Shown here: piece after piece, positions 1 through 8,962 of the stretch
How the letters are laid out: each line of letters begins with the position of its first letter
How positions within the stretch are numbered: the first letter of the stretch is position 1
Assembly: GCA_024636345.1 (NCBI GenBank)
Contig: JAGXHG010000041.1
Location: forward strand, 1-38,807
Reading direction: 5' to 3'
Length of the DNA: 38,807 nt
Origin: Desulfobulbaceae bacterium
Lineage (GTDB): Bacteria > Desulfobacterota > Desulfobulbia > Desulfobulbales > Desulfocapsaceae
Notes under the pieces: generated by a model
The model's database searches: none
Told to the model about the DNA's origin: nothing
Seen by the model: only the letters and a program-made list of their open reading frames with translations
Made by a program: the position numbers and the translations under genes

Positions 1-4
1 ACCC

Positions 5-71
5 GCTGAGATTTTTCTCCTGCTCCGACGAGCTACACTTTGGCCCATTCTCGCAGGAGAAAAAACTCAGC
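5..71. repeat. Long inverted repeat (19-bp arms)
   Basis: Positions 5-23 and 53-71 are reverse complements at 18 of 19 positions and are separated by 29 nt. The arms are built around TTTTTCTCCTGC and GCAGGAGAAAAA. The repeat lies 60 nt beyond the stop of the minus-strand YchJ-like gene. It could be a terminator-like hairpin or part of a dispersed palindromic element. No second copy is apparent in this window. Confidence 0.6.
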
Positions 72-132
72 TCACTTGTTTGCTAATTTAAAATTTTGAG
101 GAAGATTTGCACTTTCTTGGACTTTCGGGGGG

Positions 133-516
133 TCATTTTTCAAAGCTGATTGACAGCCATTGTCCGTCTTCTTTCATAAAACGACTGACTTCGTGCAGTT
201 GCCATAGTTCCTCCTGGATAAATGAGCTTGCCTTGAATTCGACCACACCTTCGCTGTCGCTCTCCATCCCCTTTTCAGTACGGACTATATGAAGGCTGCA
301 CCAGTATGGGATGGTGGCAGGGTCGATCGTATCGGGTCTGGTCGAGGGATGCCATGACTTCAGAAGGTAAGCGACATCTCTAACCACATTAGCGGTGTAG
401 CGTGAGCGCATCAAAGCTTCAGCAGTAGAGGCCATACGATCACCGCAAAGTAATGGCTCACAGCACTCAGCGTATGGTCGGTCAGAGTTGCAGGGGCAGG
501 TAGCGGTATCGGTCAT
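133..516 (-). CDS. ychJ: YchJ-like SEC-C motif protein (UPF0225 type)
   Basis: A 127-aa protein that opens with a SEC-C type zinc-binding motif (CPCNSDRPYAECC) directly followed by the EALMRSRYTAN segment typical of the YchJ family, then an NTF2-like alpha+beta domain (YLLKSWHPSTRP onward). E. coli YchJ carries a second C-terminal SEC-C motif. This protein ends at SISFEK without one, so it is the short form. The start at 516 is chosen because family members begin just before the Cys motif. An in-frame ATG at 579 would add 21 poorly conserved residues, and neither start has a clear ribosome site. The molecular function of the family is not established; SEC-C motifs bind zinc and mediate protein contacts. 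It is a stand-alone minus-strand gene. Confidence 0.85.
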   Translation of the reverse strand: MTDTATCPCNSDRPYAECCEPLLCGDRMASTAEALMRSRYTANVVRDVAYLLKSWHPSTRPDTIDPATIPYWCSLHIVRTEKGMESDSEGVVEFKASSFIQEELWQLHEVSRFMKEDGQWLSISFEK

Positions 517-673
517 AGTAAAAGGAACTGATTGTTTTTTGTAGCGAACTTTTTTAACAGAAAAATATTCAGGAGGCATTAAGCTAAAAATATTTTTCTG
601 CTTGGGTCGGAAAGTATATATTTAGCACGTGCCACCAGCCCCAGGAGGAGTGGGGCTGAAAATAGCCATTCTC

Positions 674-1171
674 CTATTCGATCAGGGCCTCGGGCAGGAT
701 GACCTTATCAAACAACCATTTCTGCTCACCTTTGATCAGGGAAATCTCCACCTTGTGCATCTCTTCAATAGAGTCCGTCTCTGTTGTGTCCTGGCGTCGG
801 AGCCGAACCGTACTCTGTACTTCAGCCTGTCCTTTGGCTGGTATGTTGATTATCACATCTTCAAAGGCAACGGCGAGGAGGGTGTAGCGATTACGGTGGT
901 AGATGAGGTACTGGATAATCAGATCCTGTTCCAGAGCCTCGTGATAGGTTCTCTCCGGGATAGTTACCAGGCAGGTCTTTCCCAGCATGTTCTTGACCTG
1001 GCGCATCTTTAGAGCCATCTGTATCGGCGGCTCCGGCCCCTCCTTGCCAAGCTCTACACCAAGGTCAGTAAGTTGGCGCTTAATCACCTCTTTATCGGAA
1101 AAATAGTAGGCGAGCCAGCCACCCAGAATAATGACCAGTACTAGAGTAATGAGAGCGAATTTTTTCCCCAT
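674..1171 (-). CDS. Membrane-anchored hypothetical protein
   Basis: A 165-aa protein with one N-terminal membrane segment (about residues 5-24, LITLVLVIILGGWLAYYF), so it is probably anchored in the inner membrane with a periplasmic domain. The remainder alternates predicted helix (residues 28-95) and strand, ending in EVSLIKGEQKWLFDKVILPE-like sequence, a layout often seen in NTF2-like or DUF4440-like periplasmic domains. I do not recognise a named family. The start has a good ribosome site (AAGGAAACCTT before ATG). It lies about 90 nt upstream of the YchJ-like gene on the same strand and may be co-transcribed with it. Confidence 0.75.
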   Translation of the reverse strand: MGKKFALITLVLVIILGGWLAYYFSDKEVIKRQLTDLGVELGKEGPEPPIQMALKMRQVKNMLGKTCLVTIPERTYHEALEQDLIIQYLIYHRNRYTLLAVAFEDVIINIPAKGQAEVQSTVRLRRQDTTETDSIEEMHKVEISLIKGEQKWLFDKVILPEALIE

Positions 1172-1435
1172 AAGGTTTCCTTAAAAAATTCATTTTGGTA
1201 ATAACAGCAATATTTGGAGCAGTATGACACTGCGAGGCACGTCATCTTCAGAATTGACATCAACTGGGATACGTGATTGCATGAATATTATATGGATAGT
1301 TCTTATCTGTAAATTTGTCGAGAAGCGTTTGTCGATAATGAGGTAAATATGCTTAATGCCATGTATCGTCTGTTTTATAATGATTCATACGACGTCTGAA
1401 TCGGTAGCTCTTGCGAAGGATCAAGGGAGAGGGCC

Positions 1436-4189
1436 ATGACTGAAGGGATACTGGTGATGATTGTTGCTTGTGCAGTTGTCATTGCTGTTCTGATCGCGCT
1501 GATACTGGTATTCCGTCGGATAAACTGTCGCCTGAAGAGACAGGCGGAATTCCAGCATTCTTTGCTGGAACGGACAACAGCCGGCATTCTGATCGTGACA
1601 GCCGATCGTCAGATTACTGAGGTCAACCGGCGGCTGTGTGAAATGTACGGTTACAGTCGGGATGAACTGGTAGGTCAAAGTGTCGAGATCCTGCATCTAG
1701 ACCGGGAACATTTCGAGCGATTCGGGCAGTGGTTTGACAATGCCCGCAATGCCCGCATCGATGACCCGCTAGTGCAGATTGAATACCACTACCGTCGCAA
1801 GGATGGCAGTACCTTCTGGGCTGTCATCTCGGGGGGGGCGCTGGAGTTGCCTGATGGTGATATGGGAGTGATCTGGAGTTTGACTGACATCAGTGACCGC
1901 AAACAGGCGGAGGAGGAACTCGCAATCGAACGCAGCCACATGCAGAGTCTGTTTGAGGTGAGCGGCTCTGGCATGCTGATTGTTTCTTCCACCCGGCAAA
2001 TCCTGCAGGTCAACAACCAGTTCTGCAACCTGTTCGGCTACAGCCGTGACGAGCTCGTGGGGCAGAGTGCCCAGGTTTTGCATGTTGATCCGCAGCATTA
2101 TGAAGACTGGGCCCCCCGCTTCCAGGAGGCCAAAGCGGGCTTTCCTATTGCCAGTGCCGATTATCCTTGGCGCCGTAAGGATGGTACTGTTTTCTGGTGT
2201 TTTTTTGCCGGAGTCAAGATGCAGCTACCCAATGGTGAGCAGGGCGTTCTCTGGAATGTAATTGATATTACCGAGCGCAAGCAGGCTGAGGAAAAGATCA
2301 AGGGACAGCAGGTTTTCTTACAAAACTCTTTGGATGCCCTTACTCATCCCTTTTATGTTATCGACGCCAAGGATTATACTATTAAAATGTCCAATAAGGC
2401 TTCTCACTTCGGTGGATATTGGGAAGGAGCAAAATGTTTCCAGCTTACCCATAACCAAAGCGAACCTTGTACCGGGGCTGACCATCCCTGTGCTCTTCTC
2501 GAGATCAAAAGAACGAAAAAGCCGGTAGTTATTGAACATGTTCACACGGATCAAGCTGGAAAGAGACAAAGTGTCGAAATTCATGCTTATCCTGTCTTTG
2601 ACAGTAACGGCGAGGTTAGTCAGGTTATTGAGTATTGCCTTGATATCAGTGAACTCAAAAAGGGAGAGGAAGAACGGCGGCGTTTGGTAACAGCCATAGA
2701 ACAAGGTATAGACAGTGTTGTTATTACTGACAAAAAAGGAATGATCCAATATGTTAACCCCAGTTTCGAGAAGACCACCGGCTATACCAAAGATGAAGTA
2801 ATCGGCTGGAACCAGAGAAATTTACAAAGTGGCAAGTATGATGCCAGCTTTTATCAAGACATATGGAGGACACTGGCCAGTGGTAAACCATGGCAGGGGC
2901 ATCTGATTAATAAGAAAAAAGACGGTACTCTGTATGAAGAAGAGGTCTCAATCACCCCTGTCCTCAATGAAGCTGGAAAAATTATTAATTATGTGGCGGT
3001 AAAACACGATGTGACAGAGCAGATGAAACTTGAGGAACAACTCAGGCAGGCCCAGAAAATGGAGTCGATAGGTACCCTGGCTGGTGGTATTGCCCATGAC
3101 TTCAATAATATCCTGGCAGCCATTATGGGGTTCTCTGAACTGGCAAAACGTCACCTGCCACCCGGAACGGCGGCAGGCGATGATATCGATCAGATAATAA
3201 AGTCCGGCAAAAGAGCTGCTACACTTGTTCAGCAGATTCTCGAGTTTAGCCGCAAGACGGAACAAAAGCTGCAACCGCTGCAACCGCATCTGATCGTGCA
3301 GGAAGTTATACAGATGCTGCGTTCCACCCTGCCGACCACTGTTGAGATTCAGACAGATATTGACCCTGCCTGTGGAACAATCATGGCTGACTCGACCAAG
3401 TTCCATCAGGTTGTCATGAACCTCTGTACCAATGCTTTCCATGCTTTGCAGAATGAACATGGGACCTTGCGAGTCACGCTCTCCCGTCAGGAAGGGAGCG
3501 CGAAAGATAGAGAAAAAAAGATGGGGGATTCAGGCCTTTTTATTGCTTTGTCTGTCAGCGATACAGGACAGGGGATGGATCCGGAGACAGCGTCCCATAT
3601 TTTTGAGCCCTACTTCACTACCAAGGAGCAGGGTCGAAATAAAGGGACCGGTCTCGGCCTGGCTGTGGTTCATGGAATCATTGAGGGATATAAGGGTGTT
3701 ATCGAGGTGGAGAGTGAGCCTGGAAAAGGGTCTACGTTCCGTGTCTTGATACCGGCCATGGAAAAGAGCAGCTCAACTCCGGAAAAACTAAAACAACAGG
3801 AAGACCGGCTTCTTGGCACTGAGCGAATTTTAGTCGTTGATGACGAACCCATGCTGGTCCGGATAAATACTACAATACTTGAAAGTTATGGCTACACGGT
3901 CACCGGGATCACCGACAGTAGAGAGGCCCTTGCAAAAGTGCAGGCAGATCCAACACAGTTTGATTTGATCGTGACTGATCAGACTATGCCTGGCCTCACC
4001 GGCGCTGAACTGGCCAAGGCCGTGCTGGAGGTTTCCTCGACTATGCCAATCATCCTTTGTACCGGACACAGTGCAGTCACTTCAGCAGAACAAACACTGG
4101 CCATTGGTATCAAGAAGTATATCTACAAACCGGTACAGGGGTATGAGCTTGCCAGAGATGTCAGGATGGTATTGGATAAGCAGGAGTGA
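1436..4189 (+). CDS. PAS-domain hybrid histidine kinase with receiver domain
   Basis: A 917-aa sensor kinase. Residues 5-27 form one membrane segment with almost no periplasmic part, so sensing is probably intracellular. Four PAS-type domains follow: two near-identical ones (about 40-155 and 168-285, both with GYSRDELVGQS), a Cys-rich one (about 290-400; C334, H339, C345, H350, C352) and a fourth (about 415-540). The HisKA motif has phospho-acceptor H554 in GGIAHDFNN, the HATPase N-box is at N666 and the G-boxes are DTGQGMD and GTGLGLAVVHG. The C-terminal receiver has acidic pair D802/D803 and phospho-acceptor D848 (VTDQTMPG). No response regulator gene is adjacent, so it is an orphan. Internal duplication of the first two PAS domains is clear. 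Confidence 0.95.
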   Translation: MTEGILVMIVACAVVIAVLIALILVFRRINCRLKRQAEFQHSLLERTTAGILIVTADRQITEVNRRLCEMYGYSRDELVGQSVEILHLDREHFERFGQWFDNARNARIDDPLVQIEYHYRRKDGSTFWAVISGGALELPDGDMGVIWSLTDISDRKQAEEELAIERSHMQSLFEVSGSGMLIVSSTRQILQVNNQFCNLFGYSRDELVGQSAQVLHVDPQHYEDWAPRFQEAKAGFPIASADYPWRRKDGTVFWCFFAGVKMQLPNGEQGVLWNVIDITERKQAEEKIKGQQVFLQNSLDALTHPFYVIDAKDYTIKMSNKASHFGGYWEGAKCFQLTHNQSEPCTGADHPCALLEIKRTKKPVVIEHVHTDQAGKRQSVEIHAYPVFDSNGEVSQVIEYCLDISELKKGEEERRRLVTAIEQGIDSVVITDKKGMIQYVNPSFEKTTGYTKDEVIGWNQRNLQSGKYDASFYQDIWRTLASGKPWQGHLINKKKDGTLYEEEVSITPVLNEAGKIINYVAVKHDVTEQMKLEEQLRQAQKMESIGTLAGGIAHDFNNILAAIMGFSELAKRHLPPGTAAGDDIDQIIKSGKRAATLVQQILEFSRKTEQKLQPLQPHLIVQEVIQMLRSTLPTTVEIQTDIDPACGTIMADSTKFHQVVMNLCTNAFHALQNEHGTLRVTLSRQEGSAKDREKKMGDSGLFIALSVSDTGQGMDPETASHIFEPYFTTKEQGRNKGTGLGLAVVHGIIEGYKGVIEVESEPGKGSTFRVLIPAMEKSSSTPEKLKQQEDRLLGTERILVVDDEPMLVRINTTILESYGYTVTGITDSREALAKVQADPTQFDLIVTDQTMPGLTGAELAKAVLEVSSTMPIILCTGHSAVTSAEQTLAIGIKKYIYKPVQGYELARDVRMVLDKQE

Positions 4190-4237
4190 TTTTAAATACT
4201 CTGTTGAGAGGTTTCTGGGTCTAAAAGCAAATGGCTG

Positions 4238-4300
4238 CCTTGAAAAATCAGGGTTTTTCTTCACGCCTTGATCTTGAACAAAAACCCTTTTTTTTCAAGG
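4238..4300 (+). terminator. Rho-independent terminator after the hybrid kinase
   Basis: GGGTTTTT at 4251-4258 pairs with AAAAACCC at 4280-4287 and is followed by eight T residues (4288-4295). An outer stem extends it: CCTTGAAAAA at 4238-4247 pairs with TTTTTTCAAGG ending at 4300. It ends transcription of the kinase gene and insulates the operon that begins at 4421. Confidence 0.85.
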
Positions 4301-4356
4301 TACCCAAATGTCATCGAACTATTGGTTTAACCTGACTGCGAGAACACTGGCGGCGC

Positions 4357-4401
4357 TGTTTTACCTCAGTCGGAAAAAGACTTTCAGGCTGAGGTAAAAC
4401 A
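4357..4401 (+). promoter_or_regulatory. 13-bp perfect palindrome in operon leader
   Basis: TGTTTTACCTCAG (4357-4369) and CTGAGGTAAAACA (4389-4401) are exact reverse complements around a 19-nt loop. They end 8 nt before the ribosome site (AGGAG, 4409-4413) of the C39-like peptidase gene. There is no T-run after the hairpin, so a plain terminator is unlikely. An operator or a structured 5' leader is more plausible. Confidence 0.55.
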
Positions 4402-4420
4402 ACATAGCAGGAGCATCCCT

Positions 4421-5143
4421 ATGGAATCCCGATTTGCACTGGATATACTCTCGCAACCTGACGATACAACCTGCGGTCCTACCTGTCTGCATGCTGTCTA
4501 CAGATATTATGGCGACGAGATTTCATTAAAACAGGTTATTTCCGAGGCCCATCTGCTTGAAGGAGGCGGTACCCTGGAAGTTCTCCTTGCTTGTCATGCC
4601 TTACGGCGAGGCTACCGGGCCACGGTTTACACCTACAACCTGCAGGTTTTTGATCCCACCTGGTTTGAAAATCCCGACATCGATCTCAGCGCAAAGCTTA
4701 AGCAGCAGATTAAGGTTAAAACCAGTAAAAAACTGCACGTTGCCACCAAAGCCTATCTGGAATTCCTGGCCTTGGGCGGGCGACTACGATTTAAGGACCT
4801 CACCACCGCCCTTCTTCGCAAATACCTCAAACAAGATAAACCTATTCTGTGCGGTCTCTCCTCCACCTATCTGTATCATTGCGCCCGCGAGTTCGGCCCC
4901 ACCCTTGACTCTGACGATATCCGGGGAGTGGCTACCGGCCATTTTGTGATCCTCTGCGGCTATGATCTCCATAACCGCCATGTTTTCGTTGCAGATCCCC
5001 TGAAGCACCCTTCGGGGAAGGGCCAGTTATACGATGTCGATATCGACCGTCTCGTGGGTTCCATCCTGTTGGGCATCCTTACTTACGATGCCAATCTGCT
5101 GATCATTGAGCCCCCATTGCTGGCTGGAAAGGTGGTAAAATGA
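4421..5143 (+). CDS. C39-like cysteine peptidase family protein
   Basis: A 240-aa papain-fold protein of the peptidase C39-like type. The oxyanion Gln (Q12) and nucleophile Cys (C18, in DDTTCGPTCLHAVY) are at the N-terminus. The catalytic His (H174, ATGHFVILCGYD) and Asp (D192, VFVADPL) are in the expected downstream order, so the triad looks intact. There is no signal peptide or transporter domain, unlike bacteriocin-export C39 proteases, so it should be cytoplasmic. It is the first gene of an operon: its TGA overlaps the ATG of the next gene (ATGA at 5140). Beside an ATP-grasp ligase and a GCS2-type ligase, it may trim or transfer a peptide made by them; that is inference. Confidence 0.85.
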   Translation: MESRFALDILSQPDDTTCGPTCLHAVYRYYGDEISLKQVISEAHLLEGGGTLEVLLACHALRRGYRATVYTYNLQVFDPTWFENPDIDLSAKLKQQIKVKTSKKLHVATKAYLEFLALGGRLRFKDLTTALLRKYLKQDKPILCGLSSTYLYHCAREFGPTLDSDDIRGVATGHFVILCGYDLHNRHVFVADPLKHPSGKGQLYDVDIDRLVGSILLGILTYDANLLIIEPPLLAGKVVK

Positions 5144-6609
5144 GTACCCTGATCGTTGTCGACAACCCCAAGAACTGGCCTCTGGATCTGCAAGGGGTGG
5201 AAATCATCCCAGCCCGCTCCTACCTGACCGATCCTTATTTCAATAGCCTGCGCCGCACCAAAGTTTTCAATATGTGCAAGTCGTACCGGTATCAGGCTGC
5301 CGGTTATTATGTCTCGCTTCTTGCCGAGGCCAGGGGCCACAAGCCCATTCCGTCGATATGGACCATTCAGGATATGAAGCTTCCCTCCATCATCCGCTTC
5401 GTCTCTGCAGACCTGGATGACCTGATCCAGAGCAGTCTTGCCCCGCTCCAGTCGGATCGCTTCGTTCTTTCCATCTACTTTGGCAAGAACCTGGCCAAGC
5501 GCTATGATCGCCTGAGCTCCCGGCTGTTCAACATGTTTTATGCGCCCTTCCTCAGGGCGGATTTTGTCTTTCATAAAAAATGGATCCTTCAGAATATCTC
5601 GCCCATTGCCGGTAACGACATTCCAGACAGCCATCTGCCCTTTGTCATGGAGGTGGCCAATGTTTTTTTTGCCAGACAGCATTATACGATGCCTAAAAAA
5701 AGCAACAATCGTTTCGATCTGGCCATTCTCTACAACCCGGAAGAAAAAGACGCACCCTCCAACGAACGGGCCCTGAAAAAATTCATCAAGGCCGCCGCGG
5801 CCTTAAGTATTGAGGCTGAACTGATCAAGAAGGAAGATTATGGCAGGCTTTCCGAGTTTGACGCCCTCTTCATCCGGGAGACCACAAACGTCAATCACCA
5901 CACTTACAGATTTGCTCGGCGTGCCGCTGCCGAAGGATTGGTGGTGCTCGATGATCCCGAATCAATCCTGCGCTGCACCAACAAGGTTTTTCTAGCCGAA
6001 CTCCTTGAACGCCACAAAATTCGCACGCCGAAAACCATGATTGTTCACCGCGACAACCTGGCTCAGGTGGAAGAGGAACTTGGTCTGCCCTGCATCCTCA
6101 AAAAGCCTGACAGCTCGTTTTCCCAAGGGGTCAGTAAGGCAAAAACCAGGGAAGAACTCATGCGCTATGGCCGTGAGCTGCTCAATGATTCAGAACTGAT
6201 CATTGCCCAGCAGTTCTTGCCCACTCCTTTTGACTGGCGTATCGGGGTCCTGGACAAAAAACCACTTTTTGCCTGTAAATATTTCATGGCCAATAACCAC
6301 TGGCAGATTATCCAGCGGGCTTCCGACGGCAAAAAGATAGAGGGCAATACCGAAACATTCCGCCTTGAAGATGTGCCTGAAAAAGTAGTCAGCACCGCCG
6401 TGAAAGCGGCAAATCTCATCGGCGATGGTCTCTACGGAGTTGACCTCAAAGAGATCGACAGCAAGGTGTATCTTATTGAGATAAATGATAATCCAAATCT
6501 CGATGCGGGAAATGAGGATGCGCAGTTGAAAGATGAACTGTACATGAGAGTAATGGCATCATTCCTGGCCCGCATTGAACGCAGAAAGGGGATGCGTGAC
6601 CAGATATGA
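5140..6609 (+). CDS. RimK family ATP-grasp ligase
   Basis: A 489-aa protein with an N-terminal region (about 1-280, including a family-typical segment around residues 30-150) and a C-terminal ATP-grasp domain. In order, the ATP-grasp part shows NKVFLAELLERHKI (about 285-300), the nucleotide-binding lysine in LPCILKKPDSSFSQGV, IIAQQFLPTPFDWRIGV, and the metal-binding acidic/Asn motif YLIEINDNPNLDAG near residue 455. ATP-grasp enzymes of this group join a carboxylate to an amine through an acyl-phosphate, usually adding glutamate or another amino acid. It overlaps both neighbours by ATGA junctions (5140 and 6606), so the three genes are translationally coupled. The substrate is unknown; the protein is considerably longer than ribosomal S6 ligase RimK (about 300 aa). 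Confidence 0.9.
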   Translation: MSTLIVVDNPKNWPLDLQGVEIIPARSYLTDPYFNSLRRTKVFNMCKSYRYQAAGYYVSLLAEARGHKPIPSIWTIQDMKLPSIIRFVSADLDDLIQSSLAPLQSDRFVLSIYFGKNLAKRYDRLSSRLFNMFYAPFLRADFVFHKKWILQNISPIAGNDIPDSHLPFVMEVANVFFARQHYTMPKKSNNRFDLAILYNPEEKDAPSNERALKKFIKAAAALSIEAELIKKEDYGRLSEFDALFIRETTNVNHHTYRFARRAAAEGLVVLDDPESILRCTNKVFLAELLERHKIRTPKTMIVHRDNLAQVEEELGLPCILKKPDSSFSQGVSKAKTREELMRYGRELLNDSELIIAQQFLPTPFDWRIGVLDKKPLFACKYFMANNHWQIIQRASDGKKIEGNTETFRLEDVPEKVVSTAVKAANLIGDGLYGVDLKEIDSKVYLIEINDNPNLDAGNEDAQLKDELYMRVMASFLARIERRKGMRDQI

Positions 6610-7850
6610 CAAGCAGCGAACCCTTACATATCTTTGCAGGCGCCGGGATCGAGTTGGAATACATGATCGTCGACGCCGGCACCCTCGACGTGAAGCCTCT
6701 GACCGATGAGGTTTTGAAGGCTGTCAATGGTTCCTATAATGAAAATTATATCAAACCCGGGGTGTGCTGGTCCAACGAACTGGCCCTGCACGTCATTGAG
6801 TTGAAAACCGGCGAACCGACTCCGTTGCTTGTAGATTTTATCGGTCTTTTTCAGCAGGATGTGGGGCGGATCAATACCATTCTCAAGGATTTTAATGCCA
6901 GGCTTATGCCCAGCGGCGCCCATCCCTGGATGGATCCCTTCCGGGAGACCAGACTCTGGCCCCACCATCATAGCGCCATCTATGAGGCCTATAATAAGAT
7001 ATTCGACTGCCGCGGTCACGGCTGGTCAAATCTGCAGAGCGCCCATCTGAATCTGCCCTTTGCGGGCGATGAAGAATTCGGCCGACTCCACGCCGCGATC
7101 CGCGTTTTGCTGCCAATTTTGCCGGCCCTGGCTGCCAGCACTCCCATTGTCGATGGGCAGCGCCAGAACTTCCTCGATTATCGGATGGAGGTGTATCGGA
7201 CCAATTCCTCAAAAATCCCCTCGTTGACCGGGGATGTTATTCCAGAGCCGGTTTTCACCAGGGCGGATTATGACACACATATCTTCCAGCGCATCTATCG
7301 CGACATCAAGCCCCATGATCCGGAGACTGTTCTGCAGGATGAATGGCTTAATGCCAGGGGTGCCATTGCTCGTTTCGATCGCTCTGCCATCGAAATCCGC
7401 ATCCTTGATATGCAGGAATGTCCCCTGGCCGATCTGGCCGTGGCCTCGCTGATCATCAATACGCTGAAGGCCCTGATTGACGGCCTGTGGTCCGATCCTG
7501 CAGAGTTACAACAATGGCGGACCGATGCCCTGGCGGACATCCTTTTTAAGAGCGTCAAGAGTGCGGAGAACCATAGGATCAGCAATGGTGACTATTTAAA
7601 AATTTTTGGTGTGAAGAAGAGGGGGGAGCTAACGGCCGGCGAGCTCTGGGGCCATATCCTCCAGGAAATAACAAGCTGCTATCCCCTGCCGGAGGTTTTT
7701 CTTGAACCGCTGCAAGTCATTACGCAACAGGGAACTTTGGCAAGCCGGATTGTCAGGCAGCTTAATAATGATATGTCCCGACCCGCCCTGAATCGGGTTT
7801 ATGGACGCCTTTGTGACTGTCTGGCCAAAGGGATCATGTTCACCGATTAA
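6606..7850 (+). CDS. Glutamate-cysteine ligase family 2 (GCS2-type) carboxylate-amine ligase
   Basis: A 414-aa GCS2-superfamily protein. The N-terminal GIELEYMIVDAGTLDV segment carries the Glu-rich first strand that binds the substrate/metal. Further family signatures are NELALHVIELKTGEP, MPSGAHPWMDP, and AIEIRILDMQECPLADLAV near residue 265. Members form gamma-glutamyl or related amide bonds using ATP. It starts inside the stop of the RimK-like gene (ATGA). With the upstream ATP-grasp ligase and C39-like peptidase it suggests stepwise assembly of a small glutamyl peptide or modified amino acid. Glutathione synthesis proper is less likely, because no glutathione synthetase signature is present. 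No signal peptide. Confidence 0.88.
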   Translation: MTSSEPLHIFAGAGIELEYMIVDAGTLDVKPLTDEVLKAVNGSYNENYIKPGVCWSNELALHVIELKTGEPTPLLVDFIGLFQQDVGRINTILKDFNARLMPSGAHPWMDPFRETRLWPHHHSAIYEAYNKIFDCRGHGWSNLQSAHLNLPFAGDEEFGRLHAAIRVLLPILPALAASTPIVDGQRQNFLDYRMEVYRTNSSKIPSLTGDVIPEPVFTRADYDTHIFQRIYRDIKPHDPETVLQDEWLNARGAIARFDRSAIEIRILDMQECPLADLAVASLIINTLKALIDGLWSDPAELQQWRTDALADILFKSVKSAENHRISNGDYLKIFGVKKRGELTAGELWGHILQEITSCYPLPEVFLEPLQVITQQGTLASRIVRQLNNDMSRPALNRVYGRLCDCLAKGIMFTD

Positions 7851-7943
7851 TATAGAAGAGGATTTCTCAGCCAAAAAATAAAAATCGTACCGCGGCAGGG
7901 CCGTATTCAGCTCACCTCTACCCTTGATGGAAAGGACTCGCCG

Positions 7944-8669
7944 ATGACCAGCCAGAGAACTCCGACTCTCATTCTCAGCTGCGAACACGCCACTAATGAT
8001 GTTCCAGACCGATACCGCCCGCTCCTTGCTGGCTGTATTGACCAACTTGACACTCATAAGGGATATGACCCCGGGGCTCTCGAATTTGCGCGCCTGCTTG
8101 CCGCTACGCTTTCAGCTCCATTGTTTGCCGGAAGCGTCTCACGTCTGCTGGTGGATTTAAATCGTTCTCTTACCAATCACCGCTCACCCCCGATACGCCC
8201 CAGGAAAGATCTTCCCTTTACCCTGAAAGAAGAAATTCTAGCCCATTATTATCTCCCCTATCGTAGCCAGGTCGAAGAGGCTATTGAAGGCATTCTGAGA
8301 AATGAGAAAACTGTTCTGCATCTTTCTGTCCATTCCTTTACCCCCGTGCTGGATGGGGTACAAAGAACAGCAGATGTCGGAATTCTCTATGATCCAAGCC
8401 GCGCCAGGGAAAAAGCATTTTGTGGAAAATGGTGTGCCGGTCTGGCTGACAGAGATGCGGGATGGCGCTTGCGGAAAAATTATCCGTATCGGGGAACCAG
8501 CGACGGGTTTGTCACCGCTTTGCGTAAAAAATTCCCGGCGCATCGCTATCTAGGCATAGAGTTGGAAATAAACCAGATATACCCGATTAACAGGAAGGCA
8601 GATTGGCTGAGATTGCAACACCAACTGTTGGAGAGTTTCGTGGAGATCCTGCAGGTGCGAAATAAGTGA
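7944..8669 (+). CDS. N-formylglutamate amidohydrolase family protein
   Basis: A 241-aa protein of the N-formylglutamate amidohydrolase (FGase) fold. It shows the ordered motifs LSCEHATNDVP (residues about 11-21), HKGYDPGALEFARLLA, SRLLVDLNRSLTNH (the conserved R...D.NR), HLSVHSFTPVLDG, and a C-terminal GIELEINQIY. These are the metal-binding and substrate positions of the family, which cleaves N-acyl-glutamate or related amides. The ribosome site is AAAGGA shortly before the ATG at 7944. It sits 93 nt after the GCS2-like gene, so it is probably the fourth gene of the same unit. It could hydrolyse an acyl-glutamate product or intermediate of the upstream ligases; histidine degradation is unlikely, as no hut genes are nearby. 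Confidence 0.88.
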   Translation: MTSQRTPTLILSCEHATNDVPDRYRPLLAGCIDQLDTHKGYDPGALEFARLLAATLSAPLFAGSVSRLLVDLNRSLTNHRSPPIRPRKDLPFTLKEEILAHYYLPYRSQVEEAIEGILRNEKTVLHLSVHSFTPVLDGVQRTADVGILYDPSRAREKAFCGKWCAGLADRDAGWRLRKNYPYRGTSDGFVTALRKKFPAHRYLGIELEINQIYPINRKADWLRLQHQLLESFVEILQVRNK

Positions 8670-8962
8670 TATGGGGAGAAATCGCTTTATTTATATTTGA
8701 GGGGCTGGTCAGATCGTCTATGCAAACCCGCTATAGAGATCAGCGCTATACATGCCTGCGAGACCTTCAAGCCGGCAACATAGGGTGAAGATGTATACGT
8801 CGGACAAGGGATTTTGAGTAGATGTTCACGAACCGTTTCTTCACACTTCTTCTATGGCACGGACTGCTTTCGCACTGTTTTTTTGAGCGGTCAAAATACG
8901 AGCTAAGAACGGAAAACCAAACTTTATTCTAGTATCCTAAGGTTGATTTGCATGTATTGTTG

